A DNA stretch of 64,000 nucleotides from Leucobacter sp042726155. Its GTDB lineage: Bacteria; Actinomycetota; Actinomycetes; Actinomycetales; Microbacteriaceae. Shown in pieces: positions 25,779-33,654 of this stretch. The notes under the pieces were generated by a model, which saw nothing but the letters and a program-made list of their open reading frames with translations, had not been told where the DNA came from and did no database searches. The stretch's first letter is position 1, and each line of letters starts with the position of its first letter. Location: contig NZ_JBHXHV010000002.1 of assembly GCF_042726155.1 (NCBI RefSeq), positions 434,001 through 498,000 on the forward strand. Reading direction: 5' to 3'. A program made the position numbers and the translations under genes.

Positions 25779-26852
25779 TCACTCAGACTGGTCGCGGAGG
25801 CGCACCAGGCGCTCGTGCCCCGTCTCTTCAAGTTCTGCGACGTCGGCGCGCGACTTCAGGAAGTCCGAGAATGAGCGGAAGCCGAGCGCCTTCTCATTGA
25901 ACGACGGGTCCATGCGGCGCATCTGCTGCTTCACGGCCGAACTGTAGAGCCAGCCAGAGTCGTCTTTGTCTTGGCTCAGCCAGAGGGCGCGGATCAGCAG
26001 CCCCGTGACCGCGATCTCCGAGTCTTCGCCGTCGATCGAGTCGCCGGGTTCAATGTCGATGGCAGCTTCTTCGGCCGCTTCGAGGGCGCTCTCGAGGCCC
26101 TGCTCGAAGGAGTCGGTGGACGCTCCCCCCGACGATGATTCAGCGCTCGAATCCGAGTTCGCGCCCGACGCGGATCCCGCACCGGGGGCCGACGCCGTTT
26201 CTGTCGCTGAGTTGCCTCGACCGCCGCGGCGGGATCGCTTGGGCTGATCCTCGCGTGGTGTGTGCGGCGAGACTGCGCGTGACAGCGTCTCAATGCCCGG
26301 GAGTGCGTCGTACGAGGCGAACTCGTCGCAGGCGGCGGTGAGCGCTTTCGCAGTCGAGCCCGCGACGCCGATGCCCACGACGTAGCGACCAAGACGCTTG
26401 CAGCGCTGTGCGAGCGGCACGTAATCAGAATCGCCCGCGACAATCACGACGTGCGTGAGGTCGTCGAGTCGGAACATGTCTTCTACGGCATCAACCGCGA
26501 GGCGAATGTCAGCGCCGTTCTTCGCGTACGCGGCGGCGGGAAACAGCTGCACGAGGTCAATCGCGCGGGCGACGAGCTGCGAGCGATACTCAGCGTTCAT
26601 CGGCGCTGACCAGTCGGCGTAGGCACGCGTGAGCACGAGGGTACCGAACGACGACGCGTAGTCGATAATCGCGCCGACGTCGACAACCGCAGCGCGGAGG
26701 CGCTCGGCGATGCCCGCCTCAGTGGGGTCCTCGGCAATGCGCTGGCGATCCCGGGCGAACGAATTGCGCCCGTGCACGCGGTCGTACCACGAGAGCACGA
26801 TGTTGTCGAAGTCGAGGTAGACCGCAACGCGGCCGTTCTGAGTGTCTGCCAC
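25779..26852 (-). CDS. NYN (LabA/DUF88) ribonuclease-like protein with C-terminal OST-HTH-like domain
   Basis: This 357-residue protein has an N-terminal NYN domain of the PIN-like nuclease fold. The acidic catalytic residues are visible in VYLDFDNIVL, NGADIRLAVDAVED and VIVAGDSDYVPLAQR. A Ser/Gly/Ala-rich acidic linker (about residues 205-270) follows. The C-terminal region (LLIRALWLSQDKDDSGWLY and RSFSDFLKSRADV) resembles an OST-HTH/LOTUS RNA-binding domain. This build is known from bacterial NYN proteins proposed to cut or process RNA. The start is GTG 26852. No partner gene points to a specific RNA target. Confidence 0.82.
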   Translation of the reverse strand: MADTQNGRVAVYLDFDNIVLSWYDRVHGRNSFARDRQRIAEDPTEAGIAERLRAAVVDVGAIIDYASSFGTLVLTRAYADWSAPMNAEYRSQLVARAIDLVQLFPAAAYAKNGADIRLAVDAVEDMFRLDDLTHVVIVAGDSDYVPLAQRCKRLGRYVVGIGVAGSTAKALTAACDEFASYDALPGIETLSRAVSPHTPREDQPKRSRRGGRGNSATETASAPGAGSASGANSDSSAESSSGGASTDSFEQGLESALEAAEEAAIDIEPGDSIDGEDSEIAVTGLLIRALWLSQDKDDSGWLYSSAVKQQMRRMDPSFNEKALGFRSFSDFLKSRADVAELEETGHERLVRLRDQSE

Positions 26853-26952
26853 GCGCCCAGTCTCTCACCGATCCGCGGAGACACCAGCGGCGACGGGCCG
26901 GGAACCCCCGATCCCGCCGCCGCGAGTGACTGCGCAGTGGCTCGCGCCGCCG

Positions 26953-28446
26953 TTACGCCTCGAGCGCAGCTTCTGCGGCCGCTTCTTCGGCCGCCGCCGA
27001 GTCGGCAGCCGCCTTGCGCTTCAGGCGCGAGCGCCGCACGAAGGGCCAGCACACGACCAGCACACCGGTGGCGATGAGGCTCGTCCAGACCTGGTCGCGG
27101 CCCGACTCAGACGAGAGCATGACGATGAGCACACCGATGATGGCGGCGATCAGCACGATGTTCAGCCACGGGTGCAACCACACCTTGAGCTTGAGGTTCG
27201 CGACCTCCTCAGGCGTCATCTTCTGACGCAGGCGCATCTGAGTGAGTGCAATGAAGACGTAGACGAAGAGCGCGACGAGGCCGGCCGAGTTCATGATGAA
27301 CGAGAAGACACCTGAATCAGGGGCCGCGTAATTCACGATCGTCGCGATAACGCCGCCGCTCGTCGAGGCGATCAGCGCCGCAACCGGTACGCCGTTCTTC
27401 GCCTTCTTTGCGACGAACTTCGGCGCGAAGCCCTGTTCGGCGAGCGACGAGAACATCCGCGACGCCGAATACAGGCCAGAGTTCAGCACGGAGATCACCG
27501 CGGTGAAGATGACGAGCTGCATCACGATCGCCGCACCCGGGAGGCCGAAGAGTTCAAACACGTAGGTGAACGGCGCGGTCGCGACGTTGATCGGCTCGGG
27601 CAGTTCGTCCCAGGGCACAATCGTCGTGATCACGAGCACTGCGCCCACGAAGAAGAGCAGGATGCGCCAGATGACGGTGCTGGTCGCCTGGCGGATCCCG
27701 CGTGCGGGATCTTCAGATTCGGCCGCTGCCATCACGGCGATCTCGGTACCGAAGTACGAGAAGATCACGAGCGCAACGCCGGTGAACGCAACACCGAAGC
27801 CGTTGGGGGCGAAACCGCCGTGCTCCCAGAGGTTCGGTACCGAGAAGCTCGAGTTGGGCCACAGGCCGAGCGCGAAGAGCACGCCAGCGCCGAGGAAGAC
27901 GACGATCGCGAGCACCTTGACGCTCGCGAGCCAGAACTCGACCTCACCGAAGGTGCGCACGGAGATCAGGTTCGTGCCCACGAAGATGAGGAGCAGGATC
28001 AACGAGCCCGCCCACGACGGCAGCGCCGGGAACCAACCCTGCAGCGTTTCACCGCCGAGCACCGCCTCGTACGCGAGCACGCCCACCCAGAAGTACCAGT
28101 AGAGCCAGCCGACGAGGTACGCTGCCCAGTCGCCGAGTCCGACGCGGGCGTATTCCATGAACGAGCCAATAGCGGGCCGCGCAGCGGCCATCTCGCCGAG
28201 CATGCGCATGGCGAGGAAGACGAGGAGGCCGCCGATCAAGTACGAGAGAATTGCTGCGGGGCCAACCTCGCGGATGACGTTGCCGGAGCCGACGAAGAGG
28301 CTTGCGCCGATAATTCCGCCGAGCGTGATCATTGTTACGTGACGCGGGCGGAGCTTCTTATGTGCGATTTGCACTGTCCCCACAGACGTCTCGGGCGATA
28401 CCGGCTTTGAGTAAGCAGATTTCGGGTCATTTGATTCGAAATTCAT
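26953..28446 (-). CDS. APC-family amino acid permease
   Basis: This 497-residue protein has about twelve hydrophobic helices. The first contains the amino-acid-backbone-binding motif GGIIGASLFVGSG, and the stretch RHVTMITLGG before it is typical of the GabP/AnsP/LysP-like group. It imports an amino acid with protons. The Ala/Glu-rich C-terminus is cytoplasmic. The ATG at 28446 (MNFESNDPK) gives a normal 50-residue N-terminal tail; the open frame upstream to 28731 has no support. It is divergent from the MHS symporter. The specific amino acid cannot be read from the sequence. Confidence 0.85.
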   Translation of the reverse strand: MNFESNDPKSAYSKPVSPETSVGTVQIAHKKLRPRHVTMITLGGIIGASLFVGSGNVIREVGPAAILSYLIGGLLVFLAMRMLGEMAAARPAIGSFMEYARVGLGDWAAYLVGWLYWYFWVGVLAYEAVLGGETLQGWFPALPSWAGSLILLLIFVGTNLISVRTFGEVEFWLASVKVLAIVVFLGAGVLFALGLWPNSSFSVPNLWEHGGFAPNGFGVAFTGVALVIFSYFGTEIAVMAAAESEDPARGIRQATSTVIWRILLFFVGAVLVITTIVPWDELPEPINVATAPFTYVFELFGLPGAAIVMQLVIFTAVISVLNSGLYSASRMFSSLAEQGFAPKFVAKKAKNGVPVAALIASTSGGVIATIVNYAAPDSGVFSFIMNSAGLVALFVYVFIALTQMRLRQKMTPEEVANLKLKVWLHPWLNIVLIAAIIGVLIVMLSSESGRDQVWTSLIATGVLVVCWPFVRRSRLKRKAAADSAAAEEAAAEAALEA

Positions 28447-28627
28447 TGCGGGGGGAAGTGCCTCACTCGTTTGGGTACGGCCCGCGTTCGGGGCCTGGGA
28501 ATAACCCGAGAATAATAAGACATTCTGCGTCCCATAGGAAATCGAGTGGCTAGATCCGTACTCGTGGGCATTTCCGGCCAGTAAGTGCACGCACCGTCGC
28601 GAAACCCGAGGAAACTGCCCCGACACC

Positions 28628-28656
28628 TTGCGGCAACGTATTTGAAATCGTATATT
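28628..28656 (+). promoter_or_regulatory. Promoter of the MHS symporter gene
   Basis: TTGCGG and TATATT are separated by 17 bases in an AT-rich patch. They lie 48 bases upstream of the ATG at 28704. Confidence 0.5.
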
Positions 28657-28703
28657 ATTACTGATCGGCAGCCGCCGAACCCTCGTCACAAAGGAGTGTC
28701 CGT

Positions 28704-30101
28704 ATGTCATCAGTACCCCCGCGGGGATCACTGACCCCGACAGGTACCATCGCCACCACCGGCGATCGCCGCCGCGTCGCGATTGCCACAGTGGTTGGCA
28801 CGACAGTCGAATGGTACGACTACTTCATCTACGCCTCAGCGGCTGGTCTCGTATTCAGCCAGCTCTTCTTTGAACCGGCAGGCAAGGGTGTCGGCACGAT
28901 TCTCTCGTTCCTCACTGTCGGCATTAGCTTCCTGTTCCGCCCGCTCGGCGCCTTCCTTGCCGGTCACTTCGGCGACCGCTTCGGTCGCCGCATCATCCTG
29001 GTCGTGACGCTGATCCTGATGGGCGCTTCGACCGTGCTCATCGGTCTCTTGCCGACCTACGGTCAGATCGGCATCGCGGCGCCGATTCTGCTCATCCTGC
29101 TGCGCATTTTGCAGGGTGTTTCAGCGGGCGGCGAGTGGGGCGGTGCCGTGCTCATGGCCGTCGAGCACGCGCCGCGCGATCGCCGCGGTCTGTTCGGCGC
29201 GATGCCGCAGATCGGCGTGCCGATCGGCCTGCTGCTCGCGAGCGCGATGCTCGCCATCATGAACATGATCTTCCCCGGCGATGCCTTCCTCGTGTGGGGC
29301 TGGCGCATCCCGTTCCTGTTCTCAATCGTGCTAATTCTCATCGGCTACTGGGTGCGCCGCCGCGTCGAGGAGAGCCCGGTCTTTACCGAAATCGCTGAGC
29401 GCAAGGAGCAGACCGGTGCCCCGATCGTGCGCCTGTTCGCTCGCTTCACCCCGCTCGTGATTCTCGCCGCGCTCGTCTTCGCCGGCAACAACGCGGTCGG
29501 ATACATGACGACCGGCGGATACGTGCAGAACTACGCCACGAACCCCGACGGCCCCGTGGGCCTCGACCGAGGCGAGGTGCTGTGGGCCGTCACCGCGTCG
29601 TCCGTCACTTGGCTGCTCTCAACGTTTATCGCGGGCTGGATCTGTGACCGTATCGGACGCCGCACGACCTACATCATCGGCTGGATCTTGCAGGGCGCTG
29701 CGCTCTTCGCGCTATTCCCACTCGTCAATACCGGTAACCCCGTATTGCTGGCGGTCGGCCTCATGCTGCTGACCCTCGGGCTCGGATTCACGTATGGACC
29801 GCAATCCGCCTGGTACTCCGAGCTGTTCCCCGCCTCCGTGCGCTTCTCGGGAGTCTCGATCTCGTACGCGATCGGAGCCATTCTCGGTGGAGCGTTCGCG
29901 CCGGCAATCGCGTCGTGGCTGCAGCAGACGACGGGAACCTCCACGTCTGTCACCTTCTATCTCGTAGGCATGACCGTGGTCGGCCTCATCGCGACCCTGC
30001 TGCTGCGTGATCGCAAGGGCATCTCACTCCGCCCCGGCGACGAGGAAGAACAGCGGCGCGGCATCTACATCTGGGAGACGGCAAGCGCCCCGAAGCGCTA
30101 G
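28704..30101 (+). CDS. MHS-family metabolite:proton symporter (MFS)
   Basis: This 465-residue protein has twelve membrane helices. The diagnostic metabolite:H+ symporter features are TTVEWYDYFIYASAAGL in the first helix and GHFGDRFGRR in the loop between helices two and three. The second loop reads LQGVSAGGEWGGAVLM. Members carry citrate, alpha-ketoglutarate, shikimate, proline/betaine or similar organic ions. The ATG at 28704 follows AAAGGAG. Sequence after the stop degenerates into low-complexity DNA and a scaffold gap, but the coding region is complete. Confidence 0.87.
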   Translation: MSSVPPRGSLTPTGTIATTGDRRRVAIATVVGTTVEWYDYFIYASAAGLVFSQLFFEPAGKGVGTILSFLTVGISFLFRPLGAFLAGHFGDRFGRRIILVVTLILMGASTVLIGLLPTYGQIGIAAPILLILLRILQGVSAGGEWGGAVLMAVEHAPRDRRGLFGAMPQIGVPIGLLLASAMLAIMNMIFPGDAFLVWGWRIPFLFSIVLILIGYWVRRRVEESPVFTEIAERKEQTGAPIVRLFARFTPLVILAALVFAGNNAVGYMTTGGYVQNYATNPDGPVGLDRGEVLWAVTASSVTWLLSTFIAGWICDRIGRRTTYIIGWILQGAALFALFPLVNTGNPVLLAVGLMLLTLGLGFTYGPQSAWYSELFPASVRFSGVSISYAIGAILGGAFAPAIASWLQQTTGTSTSVTFYLVGMTVVGLIATLLLRDRKGISLRPGDEEEQRRGIYIWETASAPKR

Positions 30102-30364
30102 CCGGCCGGGGCACGGCGCCCCCGGTGCCCCCGGTGCCCGCGCCCCCGGCCCCTGGAGGCGGCGGTAAGTAGCCGTAAAAAGCCGTTTTTATGGGGCGTT
30201 TTTTGGGCCCGTGGCTNNNNNNNNNNCCGGGCACCCCCCCCCCAGCCACCCTCGCCCCACACCTTGCCCCCATATACATCTTTTCTCCCGCCGTTTTTCC
30301 CCCGCCCCCGGGGTTCGGCCGGGGGGCCGGGGGGGGCGGGGCGCCGGGGCCGGGCCCCGGGTCA
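30102..30364. other. Low-quality scaffold join with 10 Ns
   Basis: Ten Ns (30217-30226) sit within a C- and G-homopolymer-rich stretch that looks like unreliable contig-end sequence. Just left of the gap, CTGGAGGCG followed by a TAAAA-containing stretch resembles a degraded family A palindrome, which lies at this kind of gene-end position elsewhere. No gene can be supported here. Confidence 0.85.
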
Positions 30365-31126
30365 CTACCCCCGGCGTCTCGCCATCAGGATCGCGCCGCC
30401 CGCGGCGAGCGCCAGGATGCCGACCAGCCAGGCCAGCGCCACCCAGATCTCGTTGCCGACCGGTTCACCCTCGAAGAGGGCGCGGATCGTGTCGACCACC
30501 GCCGTCACCGGCTGATGCTCGGCGAACCACTTCACCGGTCCCGGCATCGAATCCGTTGGCACGAACGCCGAACTGATAAACGGGAGAAAGATGAGCGGGT
30601 AGCTGAACGCGCTCGCTCCGTCGACGGTCTTGGCTGCGAGCCCGGCAACGACTGCGATCCACGTCAGGGAGAGCGTGAAGAGCGCGATGATGCCAACGAC
30701 GGCGAGCCACGCCCCCACCGAAGCGTCCGTGCGGAATCCCATGATCAGGCCAACGCCAACAACCACGGCGACCGAAACGAGATTCGCTACGAGCGACGTC
30801 AACACGTGTGCCCAGAGCGCGCTGGCGCGAGCGATCGGCATCGACCGGAATCTCTCGTAGATGCCACTCTGCCGATCGAGGAAGAGACGGTACGCGGTGT
30901 ATGCGACGCCAGACGCGACGGTGATCAACAGGATCCCGGGCAGCAGGTAATTGATATATGCACCGTCGCTCCCAGTACGAATTGCCCCACCGAGCACGTA
31001 TACGAACAGCAGCATGAGCGCCACCGGCGTGACCACCGTGGTGATGATCGTGTCGGGGCTGCGCAGGATGTGCCGCAGTGAGCGGCCAGTCAGCACACCA
31101 GTGTCGGGGATGAACAGCGCGGTCAT
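30365..31126 (-). CDS. ABC-2 type exporter permease (DrrB-like)
   Basis: This 253-residue membrane protein has six hydrophobic segments in the ABC-2 pattern, with the loop RLFLDRQSGIYERFRSMPIARASAL after the second helix. The last cytoplasmic residues are MARRRG. It forms the export channel with the ATPase encoded just upstream, whose stop overlaps its ATG by four bases. Related two-component exporters carry drugs, lipids or antibiotics. It is the last gene of the padR operon and ends at the low-quality sequence around the scaffold gap. The C-terminus looks complete. Confidence 0.87.
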   Translation of the reverse strand: MTALFIPDTGVLTGRSLRHILRSPDTIITTVVTPVALMLLFVYVLGGAIRTGSDGAYINYLLPGILLITVASGVAYTAYRLFLDRQSGIYERFRSMPIARASALWAHVLTSLVANLVSVAVVVGVGLIMGFRTDASVGAWLAVVGIIALFTLSLTWIAVVAGLAAKTVDGASAFSYPLIFLPFISSAFVPTDSMPGPVKWFAEHQPVTAVVDTIRALFEGEPVGNEIWVALAWLVGILALAAGGAILMARRRG

Positions 31127-31947
31127 CGGAGTGCCTCTCTCTCGGCGGCGGCCGCCGCAGCGGCGGCCGTAGCAGCAGCGGCGGAACCTTCCTCGTGCCC
31201 GATGAGCGTCAGGAAGATGTCTTCGAGCGTGGGCTGCGGTTCAACCAGCACGGGTTCACGCCGCGGCAGCAGACGTTGCAGTTCGGACAGAGTGCCCTCC
31301 TGGACGATGCGCCCCTCGTGCAGGATTGCGATGCGATCAGCGAGGTGTTCGGCCTCGTCGAGATACTGGGTCGTCAGCAGCACAGTGGTGCCGCCCGCAG
31401 CGAGCGAGCGCACGAGATTCCACACTTCGATGCGTGATTGCGGATCGAGTCCGGTCGTCGGCTCGTCGAGAAAGAGGATCGGCGGATCCCCCACAAGGCT
31501 CATCGCGATGTCGAGCCGTCGGCGCATGCCTCCCGAGTACTCCCCCGCGCGCCGGTCGCCCGCTTCGCTGAGTGAGAAGCGGTCGAGCATTGCGTCAGCG
31601 ACGTCTCCCGGTCGGTCGACGTGGCGCAGTCGCGCGACGAGACGAAGATTCTCGCGGCCGGTCAGCACCTCATCGACAGCGGCAAACTGACCGGTGAGAC
31701 TGATAACTCCGCGCACCGTGGCCGGGTTCGCGACGACATCGTGGTCAAGCACGGTCGCCTTGCCTTCATCCGGGGGCAACAGCGTCGAGAGGATCCGGAT
31801 CAGCGTGGTCTTGCCCGCCCCGTTCGATCCCAGCAGCGCGAAGATCGTGCCGGACGTCACGTCGAAGTCGACTCCGCGGAGGACGGCGGTGTCGCCAAAG
31901 GACTTCGCGATCCCGCGCACTTTGAGTGCCGGGGGCTGCGAGCTCAT
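31123..31947 (-). CDS. ABC exporter ATPase (DrrA-like)
   Basis: This 274-residue ABC ATPase has Walker A LLGSNGAGKTTLIRI, signature YSGGMRRRLDIA, Walker B ILFLDEPTTGLD and the switch histidine region around LLTTQYLDEAEHLADR. It drives export through the ABC-2 permease encoded next to it. The C-terminus has an unusual poly-alanine stretch (about 31143-31183) produced by GCG/GCC repeats, which may vary in length. It overlaps the neighbouring genes by four bases on each side. Confidence 0.9.
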   Translation of the reverse strand: MSSQPPALKVRGIAKSFGDTAVLRGVDFDVTSGTIFALLGSNGAGKTTLIRILSTLLPPDEGKATVLDHDVVANPATVRGVISLTGQFAAVDEVLTGRENLRLVARLRHVDRPGDVADAMLDRFSLSEAGDRRAGEYSGGMRRRLDIAMSLVGDPPILFLDEPTTGLDPQSRIEVWNLVRSLAAGGTTVLLTTQYLDEAEHLADRIAILHEGRIVQEGTLSELQRLLPRREPVLVEPQPTLEDIFLTLIGHEEGSAAAATAAAAAAAAEREALR

Positions 31948-32324
31948 GATGCGCCACCGCCCGTCGATTGCGCCTCGGCCTCGGAGATCGCCTTGATGAG
32001 ACGGGCGCGCTCCTTATCGATCCATTGACGGCCTGCGTAGGCGGCGACGAAGGTCTCGGCGAACTCGACCGGGTCTTCGCCGATGATGTCGCGCACCGGT
32101 GTGCCGTCGACGGCCGCGCGTTCCCAGAGGTCGGCGTGGTCGACGAGCATCTGCACGAGCGTGGCACCGTCGGTGACGAAGCCGTAGTAGGTGAAGTAGC
32201 GGCTGAGCGCCTTCGCAGCGGTCGCGTAGGGCTCGGGCAGCGCGTCGATGCGAGCGGTCGCGGCCTTGTACTGCTTCTTTTCGTCGAGCGATCCGGTGAT
32301 GGTTTCGATCCATTTGGCGGTCAT
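31944..32324 (-). CDS. DUF1048 protein of the padR operon
   Basis: This 126-residue, mostly helical soluble protein contains WIETITGSLDEKKQYKAATAR and ALSRYFTYYGFVTDGATLVQ, matching DUF1048 proteins that sit beside PadR regulators. Their role is not established; an accessory role in sensing or in exporter control is the usual guess. It overlaps padR and the ATPase gene by four bases each, so all four proteins are made together. No catalytic motif or membrane helix is present. Confidence 0.8.
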   Translation of the reverse strand: MTAKWIETITGSLDEKKQYKAATARIDALPEPYATAAKALSRYFTYYGFVTDGATLVQMLVDHADLWERAAVDGTPVRDIIGEDPVEFAETFVAAYAGRQWIDKERARLIKAISEAEAQSTGGGAS

Positions 32325-32683
32325 GATTCGGTTCCTTCGTTCGTGTGGGGTGCGGGCGCTGCGCCGGGGCGCAGCCCCTCGATGTGTGTGGCGAGAAAGT
32401 TCCAGGACTCCCAGAACTCTGCGAGGCGTTCGCGGCCGGCCGCATTGAGCGAGTAGACCTTTCGCGGCGGGCCCTTTTCAGACGGGACCTTTTCAACGGT
32501 GACAAGCCCCCGCTGCTCAATACGCACGAGCAGCGCGTAGATCGTGCCCTCCGCGAGGTCGGCGAAGCCGCGATCCCGAAGCGACGTCGTGATCTCATAT
32601 CCGTATGCCGACTGTTCGGCGAGGATCGCGAGCACAATGCCCTCGAGCGTGCCCTTCAGCATCTCGGTCATCTGTGTGGCCAT
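32321..32683 (-). CDS. PadR-family transcriptional regulator
   Basis: This 120-residue PadR protein has the winged-helix start MLKGTLEGIVLAILAEQSAYGYEI, the recognition region LAEGTIYALLVRIEQRGLV and the wing PRKVYSLNAAGRERL. PadR repressors of this short type bind a palindromic operator near their own promoter and release it when a drug or phenolic compound binds. The ATG at 32683 follows GGAGG. A symmetric operator-like element lies 20-52 bases upstream. As first gene of the operon it probably autoregulates the DUF1048-exporter genes downstream, so its ligand is likely the exported compound. Confidence 0.88.
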   Translation of the reverse strand: MATQMTEMLKGTLEGIVLAILAEQSAYGYEITTSLRDRGFADLAEGTIYALLVRIEQRGLVTVEKVPSEKGPPRKVYSLNAAGRERLAEFWESWNFLATHIEGLRPGAAPAPHTNEGTES

Positions 32684-32703
32684 GGACGGCCTCCAAGCTT
32701 CTC

Positions 32704-32735
32704 AGTGTTACTAGCTACCGGTACAAGGTAACACT
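32704..32735 (-). promoter_or_regulatory. Symmetric PadR operator
   Basis: AGTGTTAC (32704-32711) and GTAACACT (32728-32735) are perfect inverted arms. The palindrome TACCGGTA (32716-32723) sits exactly at the same centre. A second small inverted pair, AAGTA/TACTT, follows at 32736-32749. The site lies between padR and its likely -35 (TTGCCA on the minus strand), so binding would block transcription. Confidence 0.65.
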
Positions 32736-32822
32736 AAGTACCGCTACTTGGCAAAACTTACTACTGGCGGGGTTAGGACGGCCGCTGGCGCTGGCGTTCG
32801 CGCCCACGTCGGCGCGCACCGC

Positions 32823-32884
32823 CGAGCGGGGCAACTTGTCGGGGGTGTCGCGACCACAACACCCCCTAATAGTTACCTCGCTCG
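32823..32884. repeat. Palindromic repeat family E, copy 2
   Basis: Arms 32823-32836 and 32871-32884 match at 12 of 14 positions and enclose a 34-nt loop, as in the copy at 6410. An inner GGGGGTGT/ACACCCCC stem extends the structure. It follows kdpE on the minus strand and precedes the padR promoter region, so it probably terminates the kdpDE transcript. Confidence 0.8.
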
Positions 32885-32961
32885 AGAGGGCGCGCGAGCG
32901 CTCGGGAGGGCGCGCGGGCGCTCAGGAGGGCGCTCAGCGCCCCGCCCCGCCGGGCGCGCGG

Positions 32962-33654
32962 CTACGCCGTGACGCGCTCCAGGCGGTAGCCCATGCCGGC
33001 CTCGGTGATGAGATGGACGGGGTTGGCCGGATCCCGCTCGATCTTTTTGCGCAGCTGCGACAGGTAGAGGCGCAGGTATCCGGTGTCTTCGATGTGCTCC
33101 GAGCCCCAGATCGTGGTCAGCAACATCTGGCGTGTCACGAGCCGGCCGGGGTTGCGAATCAACAAGTCCATCACCTGCCACTCGGTCGGCGTGAGGCGAA
33201 TCTGCTGCTCCCCCTCTGGCGTCGCCCGCACCACGCTGCGCGCCGCAAGATCAATCGTCACGTCGCCGAGTCGCACGACAGGCTCCGCCTCGCCGCGCAC
33301 CACCCGCCGAGCGAGGGCGCGAATGCGCGCGAGCAACTCGTCGATCGCGAACGGCTTCGTCACGTAGTCGTCGGCACCCGCGTCGAGCGCATCGACCTTG
33401 TCGGCGGCACCCGTTCTCCCCGACACGACGAGAATCGGCGCCTGCGACCAGCCACGCACCGCCTCGATCACCTCGAGCCCGTTGAGCGCCGGCATGCCGA
33501 GGTCGAGCACGAACAGATCGGGCCGATGATCGATCGCCGCGGCAATCGCCTGCGCGCCGTCGCCAGCCACGATCACGTCGTACCCCTTCGCGGTGAGCGT
33601 GATGCGCAGCGCGCGCAAGATCTGGGGATCGTCGTCGGCGATGAGGATCTTCAT
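32962..33654 (-). CDS. kdpE: Response regulator, KdpE-like
   Basis: This 230-residue OmpR-family regulator has the receiver acidic pocket ADDDP, phospho-acceptor Asp51 in FVLDLGMPALNG and the conserved lysine in DYVTKPFAIDEL. A winged-helix output domain ends GMGYRLERVTA. With KdpD it senses low potassium or turgor and normally activates the kdpFABC potassium pump operon. Its ATG overlaps the kdpD stop by one base (TGATG). No kdpFABC genes are found within 30 kb on either side, so the targets must be elsewhere or different. Confidence 0.88.
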   Translation of the reverse strand: MKILIADDDPQILRALRITLTAKGYDVIVAGDGAQAIAAAIDHRPDLFVLDLGMPALNGLEVIEAVRGWSQAPILVVSGRTGAADKVDALDAGADDYVTKPFAIDELLARIRALARRVVRGEAEPVVRLGDVTIDLAARSVVRATPEGEQQIRLTPTEWQVMDLLIRNPGRLVTRQMLLTTIWGSEHIEDTGYLRLYLSQLRKKIERDPANPVHLITEAGMGYRLERVTA

